A stretch of 64,000 bases of DNA from Gilliamella sp. App6-5. Lineage in GTDB: Bacteria > Pseudomonadota > Gammaproteobacteria > Enterobacterales > Orbaceae. The position numbers were made by a program, and so were the translations under genes. The first letter of the stretch is position 1. Each line of letters begins with the position of its first letter. Under the pieces are notes generated by a model. It had not been told where the DNA came from and did no database searches. It saw only the letters and a program-made list of their open reading frames with translations. This document shows, one piece after another, positions 47,744-58,101 of the stretch. The DNA is taken from positions 62,001-126,000 of the forward strand of contig NZ_LZGT01000004.1 in assembly GCF_001690525.1 (NCBI RefSeq), read 5' to 3'.

Positions 47744-48817
47744 ATGAACATTGAAGTAAAAAAGATTCTTGAGAATTTTACTCATGCAACCTTACAAAAA
47801 AATTTACTTGAACTTGGTGCACTAACTAAATGTGAAATAGTTAATCAGCATTTATCCATTAATTTAACCATGCCCTTTGCTTGGCAAAACGCTTTTGACG
47901 AGTTAAAAAAAATAGCCACCCCAAAATTACTTAAACTTAACGACATTAAAGACGTTGACTGGCACATTGACTATAAAATAGCCACATTAAAACGCGCTAA
48001 TGACCAACATGCCATTAACAATATAAAAAATATTATCGCCATAAGTTCAGGCAAAGGTGGCGTGGGTAAATCATCAACAGCCGTCAATCTTGCACTAGCT
48101 TTACAAAAACAAGGCGCCAAAGTAGGTATTTTAGATGCAGATATTTATGGCCCTTCAATTCCAACCATGTTAGGCACAGAAAAACAGCAACCGTTAACAC
48201 CTGACAATAAACACATGACCCCAATTATGGCACACGGATTAGCCAGTAACTCTATTGGTTATTTAGTCGATCCAGATAGCGCCATGGTATGGCGAGGACC
48301 AATGGCAAGCAAGGCATTACTGCAAATATTACAAGATACATTATGGCCTGAACTTGATTATTTGGTTATTGATATGCCTCCGGGAACTGGGGACATCCAA
48401 TTAACCCTAGCACAAAGCATTCCAGTAACGGCAGCAATCATTGTCAGTACACCACAAGACATAGCATTAATTGATGCCCAAAAAGGCATGACCATGTTTA
48501 ATAAAGTCAACATCCCTACACTAGGCATTATTGAAAACATGAGTTACCACATTTGCGAAAATTGTGGTCATCACGAAGCCATTTTTGGCGAAGGTGGAGC
48601 ACAGCGTTTAGCTGAGCAATATCAAACAAAATTACTCGGAAAAATGCCACTCCATAAAATGTTACGCCAAGATCTCGATACAGGGCAACCCACTGTTATT
48701 AGCCATCCTGATAGCGAATTTACCCAGCTTTATTGCCAAATTGCCGGGCGTATTGCCAGTGAGTTATATTGGCAAGGCGAAGCAATTTTACCGGATATTT
48801 CCTTTAAGGCGCTATAA
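47744..48817 (+). CDS. apbC: Iron-sulfur cluster carrier ApbC (Mrp)
   Basis: P-loop ATPase that binds and transfers 4Fe-4S clusters. The 357-residue product has the N-terminal DUF59-type domain (1-90), the deviant Walker A SSGKGGVGKSS near residue 105, LDADIYGPS, DMPPGTGD, and the cluster-binding CENC. I prefer ATG 47744, which has a GAG 9 nt upstream; an ATG seven codons earlier (47723) has no ribosome site. Divergent from metG. Confidence 0.96.
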   Translation: MNIEVKKILENFTHATLQKNLLELGALTKCEIVNQHLSINLTMPFAWQNAFDELKKIATPKLLKLNDIKDVDWHIDYKIATLKRANDQHAINNIKNIIAISSGKGGVGKSSTAVNLALALQKQGAKVGILDADIYGPSIPTMLGTEKQQPLTPDNKHMTPIMAHGLASNSIGYLVDPDSAMVWRGPMASKALLQILQDTLWPELDYLVIDMPPGTGDIQLTLAQSIPVTAAIIVSTPQDIALIDAQKGMTMFNKVNIPTLGIIENMSYHICENCGHHEAIFGEGGAQRLAEQYQTKLLGKMPLHKMLRQDLDTGQPTVISHPDSEFTQLYCQIAGRIASELYWQGEAILPDISFKAL

Positions 48818-48925
48818 TAAAGAATAAGCTTGGCTGTCAACAACAGCCAATGCTATTGATATTTTATAATTAATTTGGCATCACATCGCCATGATCAGCC
48901 GCGCAATAACTGCCCATTATCACCC

Positions 48926-49666
48926 TTATTTTAAATGGTGGAACTCGGCTTTTGCCTTCGTTAATTGTTGATTAAAAGCGGTATTCGTATGTAATTGAGC
49001 AACCACCGCAGCTGCCATCACCTTAGCAGCATCAACATCACTTTGCCAATGATAGCCGCAAATAACGCGGCTTTCGCCAATCTCATAACCTCGTTTTAAA
49101 ATTTCATTTTGACGCGCTGGATTTATCTCTGCTAACACAAGTGAAATAGCAAACCCCATTGTTGTATGACCAGAGGGATAGGATCCATTGGTCGATAGCG
49201 CTTTTTCATCATCTGGGCGACAGGTTGGTTCATGGAAAAATGAAAACGGTCGAATACGATTATAATGGTTTTTAGCTGAGCGCGTTGCCAAATCCCCTGC
49301 ATCTTCTTTCATTGTAGTAACTAATTTGTAAATTTCTGGCGTTTTCTTATCAGAAATTTCAAACCCAAAAGATGGTGAAAATTGCTTAGTGATATTATCT
49401 TTACTTGAATCAGCATCTAAATAGGCCTGTTTTCCACGTTCTGTATTACGAACAGACTTACCCCAATCGTATATTGCTTTATCGCGTAAAAAATCAATGC
49501 TGTCAAAAGTAGGAGGCGGTGGCAAAAGCAGCAAGCTATTAGGTGCTTGTTCTTCTTTAAGGAAAAAATCATTAGGATCTGTTGTTACATCTTTTCCCCC
49601 AGAAGCAAAAACATTTGAACATATTAAAGAAGCAACAAATAACGAACAAAAAATTTTTTTTTGCAT
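48926..49666 (-). CDS. Class A non-specific acid phosphatase (PhoN family), secreted
   Basis: Periplasmic vanadium-haloperoxidase-fold phosphatase that releases phosphate from organic esters. The 246-residue product has a signal peptide (MQKKIFCSLFVASLICSNVFA) and the class A motif parts KNHYNRIRP, GSYPSGH and SRVICGYHWQSD, with both catalytic His. I start at 49666, with AGGAGA 6 nt upstream; an in-frame start at 49702 would add twelve residues. Monocistronic. The signature is clear; substrate range is not. Confidence 0.93.
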   Translation of the reverse strand: MQKKIFCSLFVASLICSNVFASGGKDVTTDPNDFFLKEEQAPNSLLLLPPPPTFDSIDFLRDKAIYDWGKSVRNTERGKQAYLDADSSKDNITKQFSPSFGFEISDKKTPEIYKLVTTMKEDAGDLATRSAKNHYNRIRPFSFFHEPTCRPDDEKALSTNGSYPSGHTTMGFAISLVLAEINPARQNEILKRGYEIGESRVICGYHWQSDVDAAKVMAAAVVAQLHTNTAFNQQLTKAKAEFHHLK

Positions 49667-49947
49667 ATACTTCTCCTTATACAAATAAGGGATAACTATC
49701 AAAACATGTTATCGAAACAAAAAACGCTTAAATAACATCTAATTAATGATTTTGTATGAAACAACAACACGGTCAGCAAGATATCAATAGCTGTTCAACA
49801 ATAAAATACAGCAACATATTAATAAAGATTGAGTATTTTTAATGTGATAGTCATCACAATTATATTTACAGTGGAATATTTGAAAGGCTAATTTAGATCA
49901 TTACCGTGACAAATATGCTCAATATTTATCACGGTTCTAGAATGAAT

Positions 49948-50301
49948 TTAAGCAAAAATCTTATCGCGGAACATAAAAAATACCGCACCTAAAAGACACA
50001 AACCCGCCCAAATATAGTCTGTCTTAAATGGCTCTTTTAAAATATAAATTGAAAAAGGGATAAAAACAGACAAACTAATTACTTCCTGAATAATCTTTAA
50101 TTGACTTGCGCTGGCAACCTGAAAACCAATGCGATTAGCAGGCACTTGCAATAAATACTCAAATAACGCAATCCCCCAGCTAGCAAACACCGCCACTAGC
50201 CAAACTTGGTTATGTAAAAACCGCAAATGCCCATACCACGCAAAAGTCATAAAAACATTACTAAAAGTCAGTAAACAAACAGTAATAAGTAATTGATTCA
50301 T
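49948..50301 (-). CDS. DUF486/DMT-type small membrane protein
   Basis: A 117-residue protein with four hydrophobic segments (about 5-22, 28-46, 60-82, 92-112) and the DUF486 features FMTFAWYGHL and VPANRIGF. The role is unknown; the family resembles half of a DMT transporter. I choose the ATG at 50301, which gives the usual length; an in-frame start at 50346 would add 15 residues. Neither has a clear ribosome site. Confidence 0.82.
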   Translation of the reverse strand: MNQLLITVCLLTFSNVFMTFAWYGHLRFLHNQVWLVAVFASWGIALFEYLLQVPANRIGFQVASASQLKIIQEVISLSVFIPFSIYILKEPFKTDYIWAGLCLLGAVFFMFRDKIFA

Positions 50302-50587
50302 TGTGTTGATATAAGAGTAAAGAAAGGGACTGGCATTATATACCATTGTCTAATAAACATACAAAATAGAAATAATTTAATTACATTAAAAAAACAACAT
50401 TATTAACAATAGTTGAAATTGGCTAATTCATCACTAAAAACATGATAGCGCTATTGCTCAGTAGCCTGTTTAGGTCTATATTGAATCAACGCCAATAGGT
50501 GCAAAATCTTTAATGCATTGAACGTCGTTATCCTATCAACACTGAAACTTATTACAACACAATTATTATCCCCCAAAGGAAACAGTT

Positions 50588-51100
50588 ATGCAAAAAAGAG
50601 TCAATGAAGTTACTATGCGTGGAGCCCCCATTACTTTGTTAGGTCCCAAAATCAACGTTGGTGACATAGCACCCGATTTTATCGTGCAAGATTTAGCAAT
50701 GAAACCCATTAAATTATCCGATTTTAAAGGTAAAATCAGAATTATTAATTCGGTACCATCCATTGATACTTCGGTATGTAGTGCCCAAGTTCACCGCTTC
50801 AATGCAGAAACAGCAAAACTAAAAGATACCGTGATATTTTCAATTAGTGTTGATTTACCTTTTGCATTAAATCGCTATTGTGCGGCTGAAGGCATTGATG
50901 TGGTCAAAGTCACTTCTGACCATAAAGATCTGGATTTTGGTTTAAAATATGGCACTGTTATTGAAGAGCTACGTTTACTTTCTCGTGCCGTATTTGTTAT
51001 TGATAAAAATGACAAAATTGCTTATGTTGAATATGTTAAAGAAACATCTTCAGAACCTAATTATGATAAAGCCCTAGCGGCTGCTAAAGCATTAGCATAA
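50588..51100 (+). CDS. tpx: Thiol peroxidase Tpx
   Basis: Two-Cys peroxiredoxin that reduces peroxides with thioredoxin. The 170-residue product has the peroxidatic Cys in PSIDTSVCSAQVHRF (near residue 61) and the resolving Cys in ALNRYCAAEG (near 95), as in E. coli Tpx. AAAGGAA precedes the ATG. Monocistronic; weak hairpin follows. Confidence 0.96.
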   Translation: MQKRVNEVTMRGAPITLLGPKINVGDIAPDFIVQDLAMKPIKLSDFKGKIRIINSVPSIDTSVCSAQVHRFNAETAKLKDTVIFSISVDLPFALNRYCAAEGIDVVKVTSDHKDLDFGLKYGTVIEELRLLSRAVFVIDKNDKIAYVEYVKETSSEPNYDKALAAAKALA

Positions 51101-51119
51101 ATAGCAACAATGATACTTC

Positions 51120-51143
51120 GCCACCCAATCCCAGAGTGGTGGC
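51120..51143 (+). terminator. Weak hairpin after tpx
   Basis: GCCACC and GGTGGC can pair over a 12-nt loop, followed by AGTTTACTTT. A modest terminator at best. Confidence 0.4.
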
Positions 51144-51239
51144 AGTTTACTTTAAGATTTATTCATGGCAGCTATTTTATAGACAAAAATATTCAGTTAT
51201 AATCAAACATAATCTAATCTTCCCTCCATACTCTTAATC

Positions 51240-52421
51240 ATGAACAATAGTATTACCCGATCTCGCATTTGGTCATCAATTCTTTGCCTTGCATTTGCGG
51301 CATTTATTTTTAATACAACGGAATTTGTACCCGTTGGGCTATTACCTAATATTGCTGAAAGCTTTTCAATGGATGTGGCTCATGCTGGATTATTACTCAC
51401 CATTTATGCGTGGGCTGTCTCGTTATTATCATTGCCACTCACAGTATTAACGTCAAAAATGGAACGAAGAAAGCTACTCATCCTTTTATTTTGCCTATTT
51501 ATTGGTAGTCATATTTTAGCTGGATTTGCGTGGAATTTTTACAGTTTGATGGTAGCAAGAATTGGTATTGCTTGTGCTCATGCGGTATTTTGGGCAATTA
51601 CAACACCACTTGCCGTTCGGTTAGCGCCCAATGGTAAAAAAGCTAAAGCCATGGGCTTTATTGTTATTGGCGTATCGATGGCAACCATTCTAGGCATTCC
51701 AATTGGCACCATCATAGGACAACTCGTTGGCTGGCGTGTGACTTTTTTATGTATTGCTGGTATCGCTTTTTGCGTGATGATATTACTACTCCGCTTATTG
51801 CCTACTGTACCAAGCATGGATATTATCTCTATCAAAGATATTCCAATGGTATTAAAACGCCCAATACTGCTAAACATTTATCTATTAATAGCCATTATAA
51901 TTGCTGGCCACTTCACTGCTTATACCTACATTACGCCATTTATGAAAGATGTTGGCGGATTTAATCAAAATGTTATCGTCGCTTTATTGTTAGTAGTCGG
52001 TTTTTCTGGCATGATTGGCAGCGTTATTTTTGCAAAATACGCCGAAAAAAATCCAACCGCCATTTTAGTGATCCCTATGTTGTCATTGATCGCTTGTTTA
52101 TTATCACTTTATGTCTGTTCGTTCACACTTTATACCGCAATCATTCAATGTTTGATCTGGGGGCTTTCGATTACCATTATTGGCATGGTCATGCAAAGCA
52201 AAGTCATCGATGCAGCGCCCGATGCAACCGATATTGCCACATCTGTTTATTCAGGTATTTACAATATTGGAATAGGCGGAGGCGCTTTTATAGGTAGTAA
52301 AGTATTAATTTTACTATCAACGGAGGATATTGGTTTTGTTGGCGCCGTTTTCGTTATTATTGCGTTGTTATTTTTCTGTCTTTGTTCTAGAAAATTGTGG
52401 AATAATAAAACCATTTTATAA
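51240..52421 (+). CDS. sotB: MFS sugar efflux transporter SotB
   Basis: Major facilitator exporter; E. coli SotB (YdeA) exports arabinose and IPTG-like sugars. The 393-residue product has twelve hydrophobic segments and the family motif AAFIFNTTEFVPVGLLP near the N-terminus, ERRKLLI in the TM2-TM3 loop, and SGIYNIGIGGGA near the end. The E. coli match is good across the length, though family members vary in substrate. Confidence 0.84.
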   Translation: MNNSITRSRIWSSILCLAFAAFIFNTTEFVPVGLLPNIAESFSMDVAHAGLLLTIYAWAVSLLSLPLTVLTSKMERRKLLILLFCLFIGSHILAGFAWNFYSLMVARIGIACAHAVFWAITTPLAVRLAPNGKKAKAMGFIVIGVSMATILGIPIGTIIGQLVGWRVTFLCIAGIAFCVMILLLRLLPTVPSMDIISIKDIPMVLKRPILLNIYLLIAIIIAGHFTAYTYITPFMKDVGGFNQNVIVALLLVVGFSGMIGSVIFAKYAEKNPTAILVIPMLSLIACLLSLYVCSFTLYTAIIQCLIWGLSITIIGMVMQSKVIDAAPDATDIATSVYSGIYNIGIGGGAFIGSKVLILLSTEDIGFVGAVFVIIALLFFCLCSRKLWNNKTIL

Positions 52422-52440
52422 AAATCTTAAAGCTCAGAAA

Positions 52441-52478
52441 CAGCATTATTTATTATATAACGCCAATAAATAATGCTG
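52441..52478. terminator. Terminator between sotB and uup
   Basis: CAGCATTATTTATT and AATAAATAATGCTG form a perfect 14-bp stem around a 10-nt loop, between convergent genes. Confidence 0.75.
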
Positions 52479-52495
52479 AAAATAACACTCTTACA

Positions 52496-54421
52496 TTATG
52501 ATTTACTTAAAGACTCTAACTGTTCCCAGCGTTCAAAAGCAGATTCTAATTCGGCTTCTTTGTCGGTCAAAGATTGTAAGATTGGACCTGTAACCTCGTG
52601 GGGTTGATTAAAAAAGTCGCTTTGACTAATCTGTGCTTGTAAATCAGCAATGGCTAATTCTAATTGTTCTATTTTGCTTGGTAATTGTGTTAACTCTCGT
52701 TGTTCATTATAACTCAGCTTAACCTTTTTTTTAGTGGCTTGATCATTGCTTTTGTTATTCGCCGTGCTTAATGCTTTTTTAGGCTGTTTGACATCATTAA
52801 CTGCCGCTACTTTAACCGGTTGTGCTTGTTGCTGTTGTTGCAGAGCATCGGCATAACCACCGGCATAAATACCAATATGCCCTTTGTCCTCAAAAAACCA
52901 ACATTGGGTAACCACATTATCAACAAACTGCCGATCATGACTAACTAGTAAGACTGTTCCCTGATAATCATTAACCAACTCTTCTAACAATTCCAGCGTT
53001 TCAATATCCAGATCATTGGTCGGTTCATCAAGTATTAATAAATTACTAGGCTTTAAAAATAATTTAGCCAGCAATAAACGATTACGCTCCCCACCTGATA
53101 ATGCACGAACAGGTGTTCGGGCGCGTTTTGGCGGGAATAAAAAATCTTGCAGATAACCAAGTACATGACGTGATCGTCCATTAACCATCACTTCTTGTTT
53201 ACCTTCAGCTAAATTATCCATCACGGTTTTTTCAGGATCGAGCTCTAACCGATATTGATCAAAATAAGCCACTTCAAGCTTGGTACCGCAATGCACGCTA
53301 CCTGATGTTGGTATTAAATTACCTAACATCAGTTTTAACAAAGTTGTTTTACCGATACCATTAGGACCAATCAGGGCAATTTTATCACCACGCAATACTT
53401 GCACAGTAAAATCATTAACTAGCAGCTTATCTTCAATTTGATAGGTCACATTTTCAAGCTCAAAAACGATTTTTCCTGAACGTAATGCCTCTTCAATTTG
53501 CATTTTGGCACTACCCATCACTTGGCGACGCTCGCTATACTCTTGGCGCATTGCTTTTAATGCCCGCACGCGTCCTTCATTACGTGTACGGCGTGCTTTA
53601 ATACCTTGGCGAATCCAGACCTCTTCTTGAGCCAATTTTTTATCAAATTCAGCATTTTGCAACTCTTCAACGCGCAGAGCTTCTTCTTTACCAAGTAAAT
53701 AGTTATCGTAGTTACCGCTCCAAGAGGCAATTTTTCCCCGATCTAAATCAATAATACGCGTTGCCATTTGTCGAATAAACGAACGATCATGAGAAATAAA
53801 CACAATACTGCCATTAAAGCTTTTCAAAAACTCTTCCAACCATTTTATGGTTTGAATATCTAAATGGTTTGTTGGTTCATCGAGCAATAAAACCGATGGC
53901 TGACAAACCAACGCTTTAGCTAAAGCAGCTTTACGCAGCCAGCCACCAGATAGCGAAGATAACAAGGCATCACCGTCAAGCGACAACGACGAAATAACAT
54001 TACGAATACGACTATCTAATTGCCAGCCATTTTGATGATCTAACTGCTCTTGCATTTTTGCTAATTTAGCCAAATTACTTTCGCAAGGATCGTGCTCAAC
54101 CCGATGGACTAAATCATAATAATCTCGTAATAACTGTGCTTGCTCATGTAATCCTTCTGCTACAAAATCAAATACATTGCCTTGCACATCGCGAGGAGGA
54201 TCTTGCTGTAAGCGTGAAACAATCACATTATTTTCATAAATAATGTTCCCTTCATCTAATGGTACTTCTTTATTTAGCACTTTAAGTAACGTTGATTTGC
54301 CGGCACCATTGCGACCAACAAGACAAACACGCTCGTTTGGTTCAATAGACATATCGATATGATCAAGCAATGGCGCATCGCTAAATGAAAGATAGGCATT
54401 GGTAAGATTAATTAATGACAT
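52496..54421 (-). CDS. uup: ABC-F ATPase Uup
   Basis: Soluble ABC-F protein with two ATPase domains, linked in E. coli to transposon excision and ribosome-associated functions. The 641-residue product has Walker A GRNGAGKST (near 36) and GPNGIGKTT (near 352), signatures LSGGWLRK and LSGGERNR, and a C-terminal coiled-coil region of about 110 residues that binds DNA in E. coli. Q-rich linker before it. The ribosome site is not evident. Confidence 0.94.
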   Translation of the reverse strand: MSLINLTNAYLSFSDAPLLDHIDMSIEPNERVCLVGRNGAGKSTLLKVLNKEVPLDEGNIIYENNVIVSRLQQDPPRDVQGNVFDFVAEGLHEQAQLLRDYYDLVHRVEHDPCESNLAKLAKMQEQLDHQNGWQLDSRIRNVISSLSLDGDALLSSLSGGWLRKAALAKALVCQPSVLLLDEPTNHLDIQTIKWLEEFLKSFNGSIVFISHDRSFIRQMATRIIDLDRGKIASWSGNYDNYLLGKEEALRVEELQNAEFDKKLAQEEVWIRQGIKARRTRNEGRVRALKAMRQEYSERRQVMGSAKMQIEEALRSGKIVFELENVTYQIEDKLLVNDFTVQVLRGDKIALIGPNGIGKTTLLKLMLGNLIPTSGSVHCGTKLEVAYFDQYRLELDPEKTVMDNLAEGKQEVMVNGRSRHVLGYLQDFLFPPKRARTPVRALSGGERNRLLLAKLFLKPSNLLILDEPTNDLDIETLELLEELVNDYQGTVLLVSHDRQFVDNVVTQCWFFEDKGHIGIYAGGYADALQQQQQAQPVKVAAVNDVKQPKKALSTANNKSNDQATKKKVKLSYNEQRELTQLPSKIEQLELAIADLQAQISQSDFFNQPHEVTGPILQSLTDKEAELESAFERWEQLESLSKS

Positions 54422-54618
54422 ATTAGTGATTTTTTTTTGGATATTAAGTAATAAGGCATTATTCTATCATAAAGTTGCCAAAGGCAACTAAATCAAATAC
54501 CAAAGATACACTAATAGGTGTCACAAATATTAGAAATTACTGTTCTATTCTATAAAAAAACACAAATACTGTTATATTAATTAATAAAAATATTAATTCG
54601 CTCGGTATGGAGATTATT

Positions 54619-56796
54619 ATGAGCCATATGTGGACATTTCAACGCGTTGGTGGACTTGATCAAGTTGTATTTAAAAGTGCCAATGACATTATCAATTTAC
54701 CTGATTTAGACCCTAAATTATGGGTTGCTCTAAGTTGCCCAACAACAGGCTTAGATTTTGATAAGCGAACTTTAGCCCTACTTGATTCGGACAATGATGG
54801 ACGTATTCGCATACCTGATATTTTAGATGCCATCAGTTGGACTCGAGATAAAATTATTTCATTTGATAGTATTTTAAAAATGAATGAAACACTCCCATTA
54901 TCACAAATTAACGCATCAACTCCATCAGGAAAAAAGCTCTCTGTCACCGCTGATAGCATTTTAGCAAGCTTAAATAAAAGTCAGTTGGATTATTTAACGC
55001 AAGATGACATACAGCAGTGTATAAAAATCAATGCTGACAAACTTTACAATGGTGATTTAATCTTTCCTGCATCAACTGAATTATCGCCCGACATGCAAAC
55101 GTTTATTCAAACGGCAATCAAAACCACGGGGGCGCAAAAAGATATGAGTGGACAAGATGGCATTGATTTAAACATAGCTACTACCTTTGTAGACAACTTA
55201 AAAACATGGTTACAATGGCAAAACAAAATAAGTAACACACAAACCCCATTTGGGAAAGATACCGCCGAAATTTGGAAATTAATCCAGCTATTAAAACCCA
55301 AAATTGATGATTATTTTTTACGTGTTGAACTGGCACAATACGCACCACAAGCACAAACTGCGCTCAACGTCGACGAAAAATATATCGTACCAACACAAAA
55401 TGGATTACTGTCTGACAAAGCTTTAGCCGAGTTACCACTATCAAAAATCGATACAACCAATGCGCTTGATCTCGTCAATGGCCTTAATCCGCTTTGGAAA
55501 ACTAAAATCAGCCGATTTAAAACATTAGTGGCGTCATCCTTATCCAATCCGGATCAACTAACACAGCAAGAATGGCAAGATATTCAACAAAGTTTGCAAG
55601 CTTACGCTACTCTTATTAGCGCTAAGCCTAAAATAGCACAATTAACCGTTGAAACTGAACCTTCTGCCAGTATAGAAGATATGTCAAATAACGTCATTAT
55701 CAATCTAGTTAACGATGATTTACTCAACGAATTTAAGCAAATGGTTGAACAGGACAACAAAACACCAATATCCGCATCAGACGTGCTAGTGTTAGAAAAA
55801 TTAATCCTGTTTCATAAACATCTTTACCGTTTACTGGTTAACTTTGTCTCGTTTGCGGACTTCTTCTCACCAAAAACTCGAGCTGCCTTTCAACTGGGGA
55901 ATCTTTATATAGATGGTCGCTGTGCAACTCTTTGTGTTGCGGTTGATAATATTGCCAAACACGCAACCATGGCAAATTATTCCGAGCTTTGTTTACTTTA
56001 TTGCGAATGTACACGGCATGGACAAAAACAGCTGATTGCCGCGGCCATGACCGCTGGGCAAGGAGATCTATTAATTGAAGGTCGCAATGGTGTGTTTATC
56101 GACAATGATGGGAACGATTGGGATGCCAATGTCGTTAAAATAATCACTAAACCAATTAGCATTCAGCAAGCGATTTTGGCACCATATCAGCGCATTGGGC
56201 GCTGTATTACCGAACAAATTAACAAATGGGCAAGCAGCAAAGATGCCGATGTTGAAAAATCGAGTGAACAAGCATTGCAAAACCCAGCCAATAAATTTGA
56301 TATTGGTAAAAGCGTCGGCATTTTTGCGGCAATCGGTTTAGCCGTTGGCGCAATTGGCACGGCATTAGCTTCGATTTTTCAAGCGATTTTTTCGCTCACT
56401 TGGTGGCAATTTCCTTTGTTCTTTGTTGGATTATTCCTGATTATTTCTGGCCCTTCTGTTATTTTGGCATGGTTAAAATTACGCCGAAGAACCCTTGGTC
56501 CACTGCTTGAAGCATCAGGCTGGGCTATTAACGGGCAAGTTAAAATCAACTTAATGCTAGGTGGCTTACTGACCAGCAAAGCCGAACTACCAACAAATGC
56601 AAAGCGTAATTTGCATGATCCTATGAAACAGCGCCACCAAAAGCTGATCGTTACTTTTTGGTTAGCTATTTTACTTGGTGTTGGATCAACCGCGGGGTGG
56701 TTATGGCATGAAGGTTACCTTGACCGCTATATCGAGCAACACAATCAAGAACAAACCCAAAATAAAACTGACACAACGACCAATATTGACAAATAA
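54619..56796 (+). CDS. Uncharacterised 725-residue EF-hand-like membrane protein
   Basis: No family was recognised. An EF-hand-type loop DSDNDGRIRIPD is at residues 56-67 (D-x-D-x-D-G, with I at position 8 and D at 12), and another calcium-like run, IDNDGNDWD, near residue 495. The middle (70-540) is soluble and mostly alpha-like. Three hydrophobic segments lie at about 566-590, 594-620 and 676-697, with a basic cytosolic-type LRRRT and LGPLLEASGWAINGQ between the second and third, and a polar Q/T-rich tail. There is no signal peptide. ATG 54619 is preferred because GGAG lies 6 nt upstream. It is a single gene with its own terminator. Confidence 0.8.
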   Translation: MSHMWTFQRVGGLDQVVFKSANDIINLPDLDPKLWVALSCPTTGLDFDKRTLALLDSDNDGRIRIPDILDAISWTRDKIISFDSILKMNETLPLSQINASTPSGKKLSVTADSILASLNKSQLDYLTQDDIQQCIKINADKLYNGDLIFPASTELSPDMQTFIQTAIKTTGAQKDMSGQDGIDLNIATTFVDNLKTWLQWQNKISNTQTPFGKDTAEIWKLIQLLKPKIDDYFLRVELAQYAPQAQTALNVDEKYIVPTQNGLLSDKALAELPLSKIDTTNALDLVNGLNPLWKTKISRFKTLVASSLSNPDQLTQQEWQDIQQSLQAYATLISAKPKIAQLTVETEPSASIEDMSNNVIINLVNDDLLNEFKQMVEQDNKTPISASDVLVLEKLILFHKHLYRLLVNFVSFADFFSPKTRAAFQLGNLYIDGRCATLCVAVDNIAKHATMANYSELCLLYCECTRHGQKQLIAAAMTAGQGDLLIEGRNGVFIDNDGNDWDANVVKIITKPISIQQAILAPYQRIGRCITEQINKWASSKDADVEKSSEQALQNPANKFDIGKSVGIFAAIGLAVGAIGTALASIFQAIFSLTWWQFPLFFVGLFLIISGPSVILAWLKLRRRTLGPLLEASGWAINGQVKINLMLGGLLTSKAELPTNAKRNLHDPMKQRHQKLIVTFWLAILLGVGSTAGWLWHEGYLDRYIEQHNQEQTQNKTDTTTNIDK

Positions 56797-56808
56797 AATC
56801 AACAAACC

Positions 56809-56834
56809 ATTTCGCCGACAACAGTCGGCGAAAT
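56809..56834. terminator. Terminator between the EF-hand protein and glyA
   Basis: ATTTCGCCGAC and GTCGGCGAAAT form an 11-bp perfect stem with an AACA loop, between convergent genes. Confidence 0.8.
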
Positions 56835-56844
56835 TAACTAGTAG

Positions 56845-58101
56845 TTAATGCTGATAAACGGGTAAACGGCGACAAATAGCTAAAACTTTGTCTTTTACTG
56901 CTTGAATGGCTTGTTCATCATCAATATTATCTAAAACATCACAAATCCAATTTGCCAAATCACGGGACTCAGCTTCTTTAAAGCCTCGGCGAGTAATAGC
57001 TGGCGTACCAATACGCACGCCTGATGTCACAAACGGGCTTTGTGGATCTTTAGGTACACTATTTTTATTGACAGTAATATTGGCACTCCCCAAAGCAGCA
57101 TCAGCTTCTTTACCGGTGATATTTTTATCGACTAAATCAATTAAAAACAGATGATTATGTGTTTCACCAGAAACCACTTTATAACCGCGTTGTACAATCA
57201 CGTCAACCATCGTTTTAGCATTTTTAACCACTTGCTGTTGATATTCTTTATAAGCGGGTTCCATTGCTTCTTTTAATGCCACCGCTTTAGCGGCAATCAC
57301 ATGCATTAAAGGTCCACCTTGCGCTCCTGGAAAGACAGCCGAATTTAACTTTTTATATAATTCTTCACTGCCATCTTTAGCTAAAATCAATCCACCGCGT
57401 GGGCCACCAAGGGTTTTATGGGTTGTTGTAGTCACAACGTGTGCATAAGGCACCGGATTTGGATAAACACCTGCGGCAACCAAACCTGCTACATGCGCCA
57501 TATCCACAAATAAATAAGCCCCCACACTATCAGCGATTTCACGCATACGCTTCCAATCCACCACCCCAGAATAAGCCGAAAACCCACCAATAATCATTTT
57601 CGGTTTATACTCTTGAGCTGTTTTAGCTAGCTTTTCATAATCAATGCACCCTGAATCATCAACCCCATAATCCACAATATGATAAAGCTTGCCAGAAAAG
57701 CTAACCGGCGAACCATGTGTCAAATGCCCACCTTCTGATAGATTCATACCTAAAACAGTATCGCCGGTTTTTAATAGTGCCATGTAAACCGCAAAATTGG
57801 CCTGCGAACCTGAATGCGGTTGCACATTAGCATAATCAGCGCCAAATAAGGCCTTAGCACGTTCAATTGCTAATTTTTCAACAATATCAACATATTCACA
57901 ACCACCATAATAACGTTTCCCTGGATAACCTTCGGCATATTTATTGGTGAGTTGTGAGCCTTGCGCCTGCATTACACGTGGACTGGTATAATTTTCTGAT
58001 GCGATCAGCTCAAGGTGATCTTCTTGACGCTGCTCTTCGCCTTTAATAGCATCCCACAATTCCTTATCATACTCGGCAATAGTCATATCTTTACTAAACA
58101 T
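56845..58101 (-). CDS. glyA: Serine hydroxymethyltransferase GlyA
   Basis: PLP enzyme that interconverts serine and glycine and loads tetrahydrofolate with one-carbon units. The 418-residue product (E. coli 417) has the PLP-lysine segment [14 protein letters not shown] near residue 229 and [12 protein letters not shown] near residue 92. AAGGGG precedes the ATG. Monocistronic. Confidence 0.97.
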   Translation of the reverse strand: MFSKDMTIAEYDKELWDAIKGEEQRQEDHLELIASENYTSPRVMQAQGSQLTNKYAEGYPGKRYYGGCEYVDIVEKLAIERAKALFGADYANVQPHSGSQANFAVYMALLKTGDTVLGMNLSEGGHLTHGSPVSFSGKLYHIVDYGVDDSGCIDYEKLAKTAQEYKPKMIIGGFSAYSGVVDWKRMREIADSVGAYLFVDMAHVAGLVAAGVYPNPVPYAHVVTTTTHKTLGGPRGGLILAKDGSEELYKKLNSAVFPGAQGGPLMHVIAAKAVALKEAMEPAYKEYQQQVVKNAKTMVDVIVQRGYKVVSGETHNHLFLIDLVDKNITGKEADAALGSANITVNKNSVPKDPQSPFVTSGVRIGTPAITRRGFKEAESRDLANWICDVLDNIDDEQAIQAVKDKVLAICRRLPVYQH

